Shown in pieces: positions 20,983 to 27,504 of a stretch of 61,028 bases of DNA (the stretch's first letter is position 1; each line of letters starts with the position of its first letter). Below the pieces are notes generated by a model. It did not search any database and was not told the DNA's origin. It was given only the letters and a program-made list of their open reading frames with translations. The position numbers and the translations under genes are program-made. The DNA is from a virus: the IMG/VR virus record IMGVR_UViG_3300036774_000039, positions 1-61,028 of that record; one strand, given 5' to 3'.

Positions 20983-21414
20983 TTATGCCTCTAGCAATTC
21001 GAGACGATGATCCACCCGAGGAAGACGAGCCCCAGGAAGAGTGCGAAAGACAGAAAGCCTAGTATTTCCTTTCGAGTGAGCGGTTCCACGGTGCCTCCTT
21101 TCAATCGGGATGTCTTTTGTCCACCCAGCATCGACGCAGAAAAGTAAAATCCAGTCAGCCACAAGGGAGCGCCTCCCGTCCCGTAACGAGCGAACAACCG
21201 CCAAATGACCCCCAGCCATACGGCCTAGAAACCCCTCGCGGTTCGTCCACGCCTCGACGATCCACGGTTCCCTGAATATCGCTGGCCCCCGGAAGCCTCC
21301 GAGCGGGCGTATTCCGTCCTGAATATAGACCACCTCACCGACCGGCACAGTCCCGCGCCGGTGAGGGGAGCCCGCAGCAAACCTCTGGGCGTAATATTGG
21401 TGTATCATATCCAC
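20983..21414 (-). CDS. Hypothetical protein (C-terminal half uncertain)
   Basis: A 143-aa frame beginning MDMIHQYYAQRF. The first about 105 residues, with PVGEVVYIQDGIRPLGGF and WIVEAWTNREGFLG, look like a real small domain. The last about 35 overlap a tiny membrane-protein gene with its own strong start and read like an unselected frame. ATG 21414 overlaps the upstream stop by 10 bases. The stop lies at the edge of the first hammerhead. Confidence 0.55.
   Translation of the reverse strand: MDMIHQYYAQRFAAGSPHRRGTVPVGEVVYIQDGIRPLGGFRGPAIFREPWIVEAWTNREGFLGRMAGGHLAVVRSLRDGRRSLVADWILLFCVDAGWTKDIPIERRHRGTAHSKGNTRLSVFRTLPGARLPRVDHRLELLEA
20991..21089 (-). CDS. 32-aa membrane peptide
   Basis: GTG 21089 has AAAGGAGG five bases upstream. 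The product is MEPLTRKEILGFLSFALFLG followed by LVFLGWIIVSNC: a short charged N-terminus and one transmembrane helix. It overlaps the tail of the 143-aa frame in another frame and is followed by the first hammerhead. Function unknown. Confidence 0.6.
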   Translation of the reverse strand: MEPLTRKEILGFLSFALFLGLVFLGWIIVSNC

Positions 21415-21827
21415 GCCTGACGGAGTGCATACCCACCGTCCGAGTGCCGGCGACGCCGGTAGTCTGTCCCGTTGCTGTGGTCATTCGAGGGGCAGGAAGA
21501 GTGACGCGATCCATCACCGCGACCGGTGCAAATATGACCCTTAGGGAACATCCTGTAGGCAAGGTGATAAACGAGCTCGAAACCCATATCCGAGCCACAA
21601 CCGTGGATTACGATCCCATCCCCCTTGCAAATGTACCCGAGAACCCGCGAGGCATACCCCGAGAGATAGAGCGGGCCATCTGCGGTGAGTTTGTAAAGGT
21701 CGATCCTCCGAGACATCCCCGAGGCCGAGACGTGACGCAGTACCGTGTATACCGTATCGCCCGGTTTTAGGAACTTGTGGAGCATTTCCAGGGCGTGTGC
21801 GGTTTCCTCTTTCGTGGATCGTGGCAT
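21405..21827 (-). CDS. Conserved phage hypothetical protein
   Basis: A 140-aa protein: MPRSTKEETAHALEMLHKFL, then LKPGDTVYTVLRHVSASGMS, RRIDLYKL, GCGSDMGFELVYHLAYRMF and a C-terminal DGGYALRQAWI. I recall this from phages of many hosts with the same order (VLRHVSRSGMSR ... MDMGFxLVYxL ... DGGYALxxxWL); no activity is established. GGAGG precedes ATG 21827. Confidence 0.7.
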   Translation of the reverse strand: MPRSTKEETAHALEMLHKFLKPGDTVYTVLRHVSASGMSRRIDLYKLTADGPLYLSGYASRVLGYICKGDGIVIHGCGSDMGFELVYHLAYRMFPKGHICTGRGDGSRHSSCPSNDHSNGTDYRRRRHSDGGYALRQAWI

Positions 21828-21835
21828 ATTACCTC

Positions 21836-22246
21836 CTATTGGTTAGAATATTTCGGATCGGTGGTAAGATGAAAAGTCTGTTTACGGTAACTCTCCAGCA
21901 TCCAAAGGCAACGCTTAACCGCCTCGCTCGCCTTATCGGTTTGAAAAAGTAGTGTGACGCTGTGGGAGGTGTCGGGGTCGATTTCAAAATTGATGCAGAA
22001 GCGCGGGAACGTCTCCCCCATTTCACGTTGATAGGCGTTCGGATGCTCGACCCACAGAGTCAGGACTGCAGAGTGCGCGGGGTCTGAAAACGTGGGAACG
22101 CTCGCCGAGAAACTCGGACAGGCGTTATTGTGCCAAGATTCGTCCTGCAGGACTCCATCAGAGACGAGACGGAGAATTGAGGAGGGAACGCGGTACGCTT
22201 TCCCGAATTCGCGTACCCAGAGAGGTTCAACAGTTCCGGTTGTCAT
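21836..22246 (-). CDS. Hypothetical protein
   Basis: A 136-aa protein starting MTTGTVEPLWVREFGKAYRV at ATG 22246, which overlaps the upstream stop. The centre is strand-rich (HSAVLTLWVEHPNAYQ, RFCINFEIDPD, SVTLLFQTD) and the end helical. An in-frame ATG at 22303 would overlap the upstream gene by 60 bases. Unknown function. Confidence 0.6.
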   Translation of the reverse strand: MTTGTVEPLWVREFGKAYRVPSSILRLVSDGVLQDESWHNNACPSFSASVPTFSDPAHSAVLTLWVEHPNAYQREMGETFPRFCINFEIDPDTSHSVTLLFQTDKASEAVKRCLWMLESYRKQTFHLTTDPKYSNQ

Positions 22247-22533
22247 ACGCGCCCCCCGTCTTCGTCGGAATCGCTGAGGATCAGCACCGCGCCATTTTCG
22301 CACGTTGTAGGAAGGCCGAACGCGGGGGAGGAGGAGAAGAAAGAGAACGCGCCCCCGTCCGTCTCGACATAGACTGTTCCGTCTAACCGCTCCGCGATTT
22401 CATCGAAGGTACGGAGCCACCGCGAGACCGTGAGAACGTCTACAGGTTCCAGTCCCGAGGGATCGCCGTTGATAAGGTACGGAAGCGCCCATTCAGGGAT
22501 GTTGAGATCGTCGAAGCGCTGAGAGATTTTCAC
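22243..22533 (-). CDS. DUF6926-like small phage protein
   Basis: A 96-aa protein from GTG 22533: IPEWALPYLINGDPSGLEPVD, then AFSFFSSSPAFGLPTTCENG and an acidic end. The IPxWALPYLxxGDxSGL...PAFGLP pattern is one I associate with DUF6926, found in many phages and host genomes, function unknown. Upstream, 82 bases separate it from the preceding gene and contain the T-arm-like hairpin. Confidence 0.65.
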   Translation of the reverse strand: MKISQRFDDLNIPEWALPYLINGDPSGLEPVDVLTVSRWLRTFDEIAERLDGTVYVETDGGAFSFFSSSPAFGLPTTCENGAVLILSDSDEDGGRV

Positions 22534-22574
22534 CGTGAAGCCCTTTCTTGTTGTGGTTGAGGTTGAGGAGGGAG

Positions 22575-22593
22575 GAGGGGAGTCGAACCCCTC
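22575..22593 (-). other. tRNA T-arm-like hairpin, no complete tRNA
   Basis: On the minus strand GAGGGG-TTCGACT-CCCCTC has the exact loop of a tRNA T-arm, followed by CCTCCCTC that could serve as a 3' acceptor strand. No 5' acceptor, D-arm or anticodon arm fits upstream. It might be a tRNA 3'-end remnant of the kind used as phage attachment sites, or simply an intergenic hairpin. Confidence 0.3.
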
Positions 22594-22615
22594 AGAGACC
22601 ACGCTCCCCCGAGAA

Positions 22616-22954
22616 TCAATTAGCGCTGCAAGGAGTCCCGCGTTCCTGCGCTTCAATCGCCCGAACACGCTGAAGAACTTCGGCCTTAAATTCCTGTTTC
22701 TTGTACGCCAATTCGTGCGCGACGTTGACCGGAGCATGATAATTGACCCTGACATATACGGCAACGCGCCGAGCATCAGCGAGACGGAGAGAACCGCCCC
22801 AGCCGTAGGACTTCCCCGCCTTGGGTTTCCGTCCCTTGAAATCCAGATGGACAGTACGCTTAGAATTGTGGTTGACGATCCACCGAAGAAGACGAGCGAC
22901 CGGAAGGGGATAGACCCCGAGGCAATAGGCCGACCAATCACGAGAATGTGTCAT
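22616..22954 (-). CDS. Hypothetical protein
   Basis: A 112-aa basic protein starting MTHSRDWSAYCLGVYPLPVA with GTGGAGGA eight bases upstream. It has RLLRWIVNHNSKRTVHLDF, a glycine/lysine turn, then a strand (RRVAVYVRVNY) and a helix (AHELAYKKQEFKAEV). The single AHEL does not make a convincing metalloprotease site. Unknown function. Confidence 0.6.
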   Translation of the reverse strand: MTHSRDWSAYCLGVYPLPVARLLRWIVNHNSKRTVHLDFKGRKPKAGKSYGWGGSLRLADARRVAVYVRVNYHAPVNVAHELAYKKQEFKAEVLQRVRAIEAQERGTPCSAN

Positions 22955-22956
22955 TG

Positions 22957-23134
22957 TTATTCCTCCACGGTTAGAGTATAAGAGCCCACCTTGTTTCCGT
23001 TGCTATCAACAATCTTTCCCCGAGGTTTGGCCCTCGGAGACTTTCACCGCGACAATGTGGAGAAGATGCGCGACCTCGGAGAACGGCTCAGGCTGGAACG
23101 CATCATTGTCAATCTTGAACGCGAGTGTGAACAT
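22957..23134 (-). CDS. Small phage protein with a frame interruption
   Basis: First gene of the leftward operon. From ATG 23134 (AGGGAGG upstream) the frame reads MFTLAFKIDNDAFQPEPFSE and on to SEGQTSGKDC, stopping at 23006. Moving +1 at GGGGAAA (23015-23021) gives an uninterrupted continuation, KIVDSNGNKVGSYTLTVEE, ending at 22957. The fused sequence matches a small family I recall (FTLxFKTDNAAF ... GxTSGxxxDxNGNxVG). Either a one-base indel (mutation or sequencing error in the homopolymers) or a +1 recoding site explains this. Confidence 0.6.
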
Positions 23135-23173
23135 ATAACCCTCCCTGTGGTTGTGTGCTTCCTTGTGTGCCTG

Positions 23174-23202
23174 TAATATATAGGGAGGTATGCCCGTTGT
23201 CA
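23174..23202 (-). promoter_or_regulatory. Leftward promoter PL
   Basis: On the minus strand TTGACA (23197-23202), a 17-base spacer and TATATT (23174-23179). It has the same CCCTATTGACAA context as P3. It drives all leftward genes from 23134 to 19606. The leader has CACACA stretches before the ribosome-binding site, as do other genes of this operon. Confidence 0.9.
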
Positions 23203-23398
23203 ATAGGGAAGAGAAGAAAAAAGCGCCGAAGATAGAGCGGAAAGGCAAGATTGCTGCCGAACGCGCAACGCTGGAAAAGCAAGGAAAGACGCGGGAGAAA
23301 TGGAGAGATTCAACCCTCGAAATTGAGCGGGAAACACAAACCAGGTTACCCGAGAAAAACCCCTTGACATTGAACGGAATTCCCCGCAAATTCGACGC
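23203..23398. other. Divergent intergenic region
   Basis: The stretch between PL and the small-terminase gene holds no clear gene. A rightward frame from ATG 23190 to 23471 (93 aa, very lysine/arginine-rich) starts inside PL and overlaps the terminase gene, so it is doubtful. TTGACA at 23364-23369 has no good -10 partner (CAAATT at 17 bases). Confidence 0.4.
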
Positions 23399-24067
23399 AT
23401 GGACGCCAAGAATCCACCCCTTGAAAACCCCGAGAAACCCCCCCGAGCTCTCCCCTACGCTCTGCCCTTAGAAGCCCCCGACAAATCAGGAAAGGGAAAA
23501 AAAGGAGGGAGACCTCGGAACCTCCTCCCCGAAGCGCCAGATGTCCGAACACTTGAACGCTACGCCTCTGCAGGATTAAGCGAAGAGCAACTGTGTTATA
23601 TGCTGGACATCGACAAGAAAACCCTGCAACGGTGGAAGAGGTTAGCGAGTGTCAAGAAGGCCCTTCGAGAAGGGAAGGCTAACGCGGTGACACACGTCGA
23701 GTCAAGCCTGTATTTATGCTGTGTTGGCTACTGGCACGAGGGGCAACGCATAGACCGCGCCGGGAATGTTGTCAGCATTAAGCAATACGAGCCCCCAGAC
23801 GTTCCCGCCATTCAGTTTTACCTTGCAAACCGCGACCCTGAAAACTGGAAACTGAAGACGAGCCTTGAAGCCTCGGGCACGTCCCGCGTTGAATTCGTGG
23901 GCATCCCCGAGGGACACAAGGAACGAAAGGCCCTTGCAGACGAGATCCGCAAGCGCCTTCTGCAGAACGCTGGGACGGACGGGGCTTCCTTGGCTCTGGA
24001 CGGTGGACGAATAGCACCGGCAGAAGGGGCGAAAATGGGCCCGAACGGGGAAGAGGTGAAAGAGTGA
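23399..24067 (+). CDS. Terminase small subunit-like protein
   Basis: A 222-aa protein. A basic, proline-rich N-terminus (about 1-45) precedes a helix-turn-helix, RYASAGLSEEQLCYMLDIDK with KTLQRWKRL, then the family hallmark VESSLYLCCVGYWHEGQ ... YEPPDVPAIQFYLANRDPENW. Small terminases of this kind bind pac/cos DNA and direct the large subunit. The C-terminus is variable. The large subunit lies 4.9 kb downstream, separated by lysis genes. No good ribosome-binding site is seen before ATG 23399. The frame stays open for 89 codons beyond the stop. Confidence 0.75.
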   Translation: MDAKNPPLENPEKPPRALPYALPLEAPDKSGKGKKGGRPRNLLPEAPDVRTLERYASAGLSEEQLCYMLDIDKKTLQRWKRLASVKKALREGKANAVTHVESSLYLCCVGYWHEGQRIDRAGNVVSIKQYEPPDVPAIQFYLANRDPENWKLKTSLEASGTSRVEFVGIPEGHKERKALADEIRKRLLQNAGTDGASLALDGGRIAPAEGAKMGPNGEEVKE

Positions 24068-24393
24068 AACCGCGAATCCAGAGCGCCAATAGCGAAAAAG
24101 ACGGGAAAACAGTTTCGACGCGCAGACCCCTATCACCTCACCACCCTGCAGATCCTTCAGGCTCCCGAGGCCCAGCCGGTCGACGGACGGACGCGCGGAA
24201 CCGGCGCGGGGCGCTCCCGGCCCCGAGGGGGGGCCCCAAAGGGAAACGCGAAAGCCGTTTCGCGCCGAGGTCTCCCCTTCAGAATCAGGAGTCCCTTCCG
24301 GTGTCAGTCTCCCGGGATGGGTATTCCCGAGGGGTAGTGATTTCTGACCGCAAAAAAAATCTGGGACAAAATCTGCGGGGTGAGAGATGCTGA
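24064..24393 (+). CDS. Doubtful basic low-complexity protein
   Basis: A 109-aa frame whose GTG overlaps the terminase stop. It is rich in R, P, S and G (RRPLSPHHPADPSGSRGP) with no domain. The terminase frame, read past its stop, gives a more protein-like sequence with GRSRPRGGAPKGNAKA up to 24337. One of the two may be the real product; composition alone does not decide. Confidence 0.3.
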   Translation: MKPRIQSANSEKDGKTVSTRRPLSPHHPADPSGSRGPAGRRTDARNRRGALPAPRGGPKGKRESRFAPRSPLQNQESLPVSVSRDGYSRGVVISDRKKNLGQNLRGERC

Positions 24394-24620
24394 TAACGGG
24401 GGGTGATTTGGAGGAGTTGAAGAAGATTGCTGAGGAGGTAGATTGGGGGAAGAGGAGGGAGAGATTGGAGCGTTGGATGGAGGCAAAAAAATCGGAGCAA
24501 AAGCCGGAGGTGGGATACGCAGGGGACCCGGCGCGGAACAGGATCAAGGTGTTCCCGGAGGGGGTTCAGGTGATGAAGACGAAGGCCCCAGTCTGGGATG
24601 AAAGGGATGGGATGGACTGA
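24387..24620 (+). CDS. Hypothetical charged protein
   Basis: A 77-aa protein; its ATG lies a few bases before the end of the previous frame. Two charged helices (LEELKKIAEEVDWGKRRERL) are followed by a basic, glycine-containing tail. Unknown function. Confidence 0.5.
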   Translation: MLITGGDLEELKKIAEEVDWGKRRERLERWMEAKKSEQKPEVGYAGDPARNRIKVFPEGVQVMKTKAPVWDERDGMD

Positions 24621-24947
24621 ATGCGTGGACAGAACCAGAAATTGAAGGACCCGACGAAGCCGGCAGACACGATGGGTCACGTTCGCAAGACGCTCCTGAA
24701 CACATGGCGCCTGAAGAGGCCGGGGTGGACGCCGAAGAAATTCCGGGATATGAGAAAGGCCCTGGGGATGACACAGGCCGAGTTTGCCGAGGCCGCTGGC
24801 ATTTCGCCGAGGAAGGTGTTATCTTGGGAGAGCCCGAGTAGCAGTCAGGGGAGGCTCCCGAAGGAGGCGATGGTCGTGATCGAGTTTGTCCAGGATCAGG
24901 TCGTAAAAAAGGCGGGCGAGACTCTGACCAACGCGAAGGCCGAATAA
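24621..24947 (+). CDS. XRE/Cro-type helix-turn-helix regulator
   Basis: A 108-aa protein. Residues about 40-70, FRDMRKALGMTQAEFAEAAG followed by ISPRKVLSWES, form the classic Cro/CI helix-turn-helix. The basic N-terminus may add DNA contacts. Placed between the terminase and lysis genes, it could control late transcription or the leftward promoter; this is inference. Confidence 0.7.
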   Translation: MRGQNQKLKDPTKPADTMGHVRKTLLNTWRLKRPGWTPKKFRDMRKALGMTQAEFAEAAGISPRKVLSWESPSSSQGRLPKEAMVVIEFVQDQVVKKAGETLTNAKAE

Positions 24948-24972
24948 ATCATAAACCAACAGGAGGTGTGCG

Positions 24973-25173
24973 ATGGCAGACAAGACGAAGGGCTCCAAGA
25001 CCACGATCAAACAGGGAACGGCGACGAAGCCGGCAGACTACACGCCGAAGTCGTACGGCGTGGCCCATCAGCATCCCCATCCCCCGCAGTTCGAGGTTAA
25101 CGGTCCGGGCGGGCTGACTGGCAAGGACGCCAAGGGTCTCTCCACCCTGACGGGCGGCAACAAGAAAAAGTGA
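24973..25173 (+). CDS. 66-aa hypothetical protein
   Basis: AGGAGG precedes ATG 24973. Basic and probably disordered: MADKTKGSKTTIKQGTATKP, then YTPKSYGVAHQHPHPPQF and a glycine/lysine tail. No function recognised. Confidence 0.55.
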   Translation: MADKTKGSKTTIKQGTATKPADYTPKSYGVAHQHPHPPQFEVNGPGGLTGKDAKGLSTLTGGNKKK

Positions 25174-25191
25174 CGCTCACGGTCATCCATC

Positions 25192-25231
25192 TGGGGCAGC
25201 GATATTGGGAGACATCCCTCAGTCTGCCCCA
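25192..25231 (+). other. Nested hairpin before the holin-like gene
   Basis: TGGGGCAG (25192-25199) pairs with CTGCCCCA (25224-25231), enclosing a second hairpin GGGA-GACA-TCCC (25207-25218). No U-run follows. It lies in the 85-base gap before the lysis genes and could limit or time their expression. Confidence 0.5.
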
Positions 25232-25258
25232 CGTCACCCACCAATGGAGGCCCGAGCA

Positions 25259-25549
25259 ATGGCAAAGTATAATTGGGATGTGACGCAGTTCCTCAAAGAG
25301 GACAACGGCTCGTTTTCCGGTATGAGGTTGATGGCGATCGTCATCATTGTCTCAGCCTGTTACGTCGCCCTCATCAATGGCGTCGCTATCGCCACAGCGA
25401 TCTCGTCGGGCAAGGCGATCGAGCCAGCAGTGATCGGGAATGTCGCGGGCTTGGTCGGTTCGATGATTACCGCTGCGCTCGGCATGAAGGCGTGGCAGAA
25501 GAAGTCCGAGGAGAAAGGGGGGCCCGGTGAACAAACGCCCCTTAAGTGA
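25259..25549 (+). CDS. Holin-like two-helix membrane protein
   Basis: A 96-aa protein. After a soluble N-terminus (MAKYNWDVTQFLKEDNGSFS) come two hydrophobic segments, RLMAIVIIVSACYVALINGV and AVIGNVAGLVGSMITAALGM, and a charged tail. The size and topology fit a class II-type holin and the next genes include cell-wall enzymes. ATG 25259 has GGAGG eight bases upstream; in-frame starts at 25205 and 25244 are weaker. Confidence 0.65.
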   Translation: MAKYNWDVTQFLKEDNGSFSGMRLMAIVIIVSACYVALINGVAIATAISSGKAIEPAVIGNVAGLVGSMITAALGMKAWQKKSEEKGGPGEQTPLK

Positions 25550-25985
25550 CTATGTCATCATGGTTATTGTTATTCTCATCGCGACCTACATCGCGCATGA
25601 GCTCTTTCCGAAGATTGAAATCCACAATAACACCGTCACCGTCTATAAGCGCGACACTATCACCGTCACGCTGAAGGAAGTGAAGTACGTCCACATCCCC
25701 GGTCGCATCGACACGCTCCGGGTCAAGGACGAGCCTCCAGCCGCCTACATGATAGCCGATACCACATTCCCCGACTCGGCACATCTGACAGCGGTGGCGT
25801 TCCTGCCCCCGCTTTCGTTTTTTAATGTTCAGTATCAGCCGGCACCACAGAAAGTCGTAACGCTTGAGAAGATTGTGACCAATACCGTTGTCAAGACTGA
25901 GACTGTGATTGATCTGCCGTGGTTGGTGGGGGCTGCGGCCATTGGCGTTGCTGCAGGGATCTACGTTGAGCGGCAAGCCAAGTAA
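25527..25985 (+). CDS. Membrane protein of the lysis cassette
   Basis: A 152-aa protein from GTG 25527 overlapping the holin-like gene. One helix near the N-terminus (YVIMVIVILIATYIAHELF), an external domain rich in V, T and P, and a second helix at the C-terminus (PWLVGAAAIGVAAGIYV). The layout suggests a spanin- or Rz-like connector or holin partner. No signature residues are recognised. Confidence 0.55.
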   Translation: MNKRPLSDYVIMVIVILIATYIAHELFPKIEIHNNTVTVYKRDTITVTLKEVKYVHIPGRIDTLRVKDEPPAAYMIADTTFPDSAHLTAVAFLPPLSFFNVQYQPAPQKVVTLEKIVTNTVVKTETVIDLPWLVGAAAIGVAAGIYVERQAK

Positions 25986-26184
25986 GCGGGGGCTCAGGGC
26001 TTGGGGGAGGCTCGAGCCCTCGTTATTTCGCGACCAGGCGCACCTCTTTGTGCCGGCACAGAAACGCGACCTCCTGAACCGTCTCCGATGGTTCATCAGA
26101 AAACACACCCGCTTCAGCACGTACCTGAAACTCTCCCGCTGGATCGGATGGCCCCAGTCCACAATGGAAAAGGTGACGGAATGA
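25909..26184 (+). CDS. Basic protein overlapping the membrane gene (start uncertain)
   Basis: From about 25990 to 26184 this frame reads like a real protein: LEPSLFRDQAHLFVPAQKRD, LLNRLRWFIRKHTRFSTYLK, LSRWIGWPQS. The only early start is TTG 25909, which overlaps the previous gene by 77 bases and has no ribosome-binding site; GTG 26052 would give a 44-aa product. The stop overlaps the next start. Basic amphipathic helices suggest membrane or nucleic-acid contact. Confidence 0.45.
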   Translation: MICRGWWGLRPLALLQGSTLSGKPSKRGLRAWGRLEPSLFRDQAHLFVPAQKRDLLNRLRWFIRKHTRFSTYLKLSRWIGWPQSTMEKVTE

Positions 26185-26885
26185 AGATGACTATGCGAGA
26201 AGGTGTTGTCACGATCGACACGCATATCGACTGGCAGACGGTGAAGATGATTTTTGCTATCGCCGTTATTGCATTCGGCCTCACGCTTGCCCTCGAAGCC
26301 TATAAATATCTGCCTGTATTTCATCCTGTCCATGCGGTACCGGGAGAACTTCCGCCTCCATCGCTTCCAACCGTCAGTCCACTCGACTCGACATGGCAGT
26401 CTATACAGGAATTGAAGGCCCAGATCGAAAAGGCTCAGGTCGTGTACGATAACGCCCGACTGAAATTCTATCGAGAACTCGCAATACAGAAAGCTCCCGA
26501 AGGAATGCCCTGGAGGGTCCTCTTTGGGCTCTGGCGTCAGGAATCAGGACTCGATCACACTAGTCATGGAGATGGTCGGAAGAACAAACATGGTGACATG
26601 GTCTGGAGTGCCTTCGGCCTGGGGAACGTGCATGTACGGACAGCGCAACTTCAGTATGGCTCAGAGATTAAAGAGGCCGATCTCCTGAATCCGATCGTCG
26701 GCGGTGCAGTCTCGGGAAAAGTCCTTGATGACTATACCAAGATGTTTCATGGAGACTTAATCTACGGGATCGCCGCTTATCAACAGGGACCGGGAGTTAC
26801 AAGAGCCGCCTTCCGGGATCACCAGATGCCGACGAATCTCTCGTATGTTGTCCGTGTCCTGAAATATGCCGCCCTTGCAGAATGA
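26181..26885 (+). CDS. Membrane-anchored lytic transglycosylase (SLT-like endolysin)
   Basis: A 234-aa protein. An N-terminal helix (KMIFAIAVIAFGLTLALEAY, about 22-41) anchors or exports it. The catalytic domain follows a coiled linker: WRVLFGLWRQESGLD with catalytic E121, SAFGLGNVHVRTAQ corresponding to the SLT GLMQ segment, and GIAAYQQGPGV corresponding to AYNAGPG. Such enzymes cleave the glycan strand to anhydromuropeptides. A signal-anchor form would allow export by the host Sec system. ATG 26181 overlaps the previous stop. Confidence 0.82.
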   Translation: MKMTMREGVVTIDTHIDWQTVKMIFAIAVIAFGLTLALEAYKYLPVFHPVHAVPGELPPPSLPTVSPLDSTWQSIQELKAQIEKAQVVYDNARLKFYRELAIQKAPEGMPWRVLFGLWRQESGLDHTSHGDGRKNKHGDMVWSAFGLGNVHVRTAQLQYGSEIKEADLLNPIVGGAVSGKVLDDYTKMFHGDLIYGIAAYQQGPGVTRAAFRDHQMPTNLSYVVRVLKYAALAE

Positions 26886-27277
26886 GACTCCTCATCCTCA
26901 TACTCTGGGCCGGAGTTTCTTTCGCCGGCGAGAAGTCGGTCGTCTTGGAGCCATCACCCATTGCCACCGACTCTTCCGGCATCGTTCTTTCCCTCTCAGC
27001 CCTTCTTGTGTCCTATGATGTCATGTCGACCATTGATATGTTCCAGACCGATAAGGCTATCCGAGGGAAGTATTTCGTCGAGGCCAACCCGCTTCTCTCC
27101 GGTATTGTACGAGATCGTACAGCGTTCTTTCTTGTCAAGATTGGCGGGATGATGCTCGTTAATCTGACGGTGAAACTCCTCTGGAATCAGTCGAGAACCC
27201 TTGCCTGGTGCGTTGCCGCTTTTGCGCTTATCGTCCAAAGTTACGTCACAATCCACAATGACCGGGTCCTGCGATGA
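26882..27277 (+). CDS. Exported membrane protein
   Basis: A 131-aa protein with a short cleavable-type signal (MRLLILILWAGVSFAG) and two later hydrophobic helices (RTAFFLVKIGGMMLVNLTV, RTLAWCVAAFALIVQSYV). A YFVEANPLLSG segment lies before the second helix. Coupled to the transglycosylase by ATGA. Function unknown. Confidence 0.6.
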   Translation: MRLLILILWAGVSFAGEKSVVLEPSPIATDSSGIVLSLSALLVSYDVMSTIDMFQTDKAIRGKYFVEANPLLSGIVRDRTAFFLVKIGGMMLVNLTVKLLWNQSRTLAWCVAAFALIVQSYVTIHNDRVLR

Positions 27278-27504
27278 GTGATGTGCCGTGGGTCTACTGC
27301 GTGAAATGCAGGACGATGCTCTTCGGAGAGCACGCTTCAAACTATCGGACTTGCCCGATATGCAGGGCCGAATTTTCGCTCTATGGATTTCCGACGCAGG
27401 AGAAGATGCGGGAGTCTGTTCGTCATTATGAATCACTACTTAACGAGGGCCAACATGCTACTTTTCATGGTACTATGGGCGTCACTCATCTTCGCCCTGG
27501 TTGA
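27274..27504 (+). CDS. Zinc-ribbon protein in the lysis cassette
   Basis: A 76-aa protein with YCVKCRTML and YRTCPICRAEF: a complete four-cysteine zinc ribbon at about residues 9-33. The end overlaps the following membrane-protein gene by 50 bases in another frame. Function unknown. Confidence 0.55.
   Translation: MSDVPWVYCVKCRTMLFGEHASNYRTCPICRAEFSLYGFPTQEKMRESVRHYESLLNEGQHATFHGTMGVTHLRPG

Noticed and set aside
22541-22680. Complete tRNA gene around the T-arm motif
   Set aside because: No 5' acceptor strand complementary to the 3' side and no anticodon arm could be placed.
23364-23392. Promoter for the small terminase from TTGACA at 23364
   Set aside because: The -10 candidate is CAAATT and would start transcription at the ATG itself.
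23190-23471. 93-codon lysine-rich rightward frame
   Set aside because: It starts inside the leftward promoter, overlaps the small terminase gene and lacks a domain.
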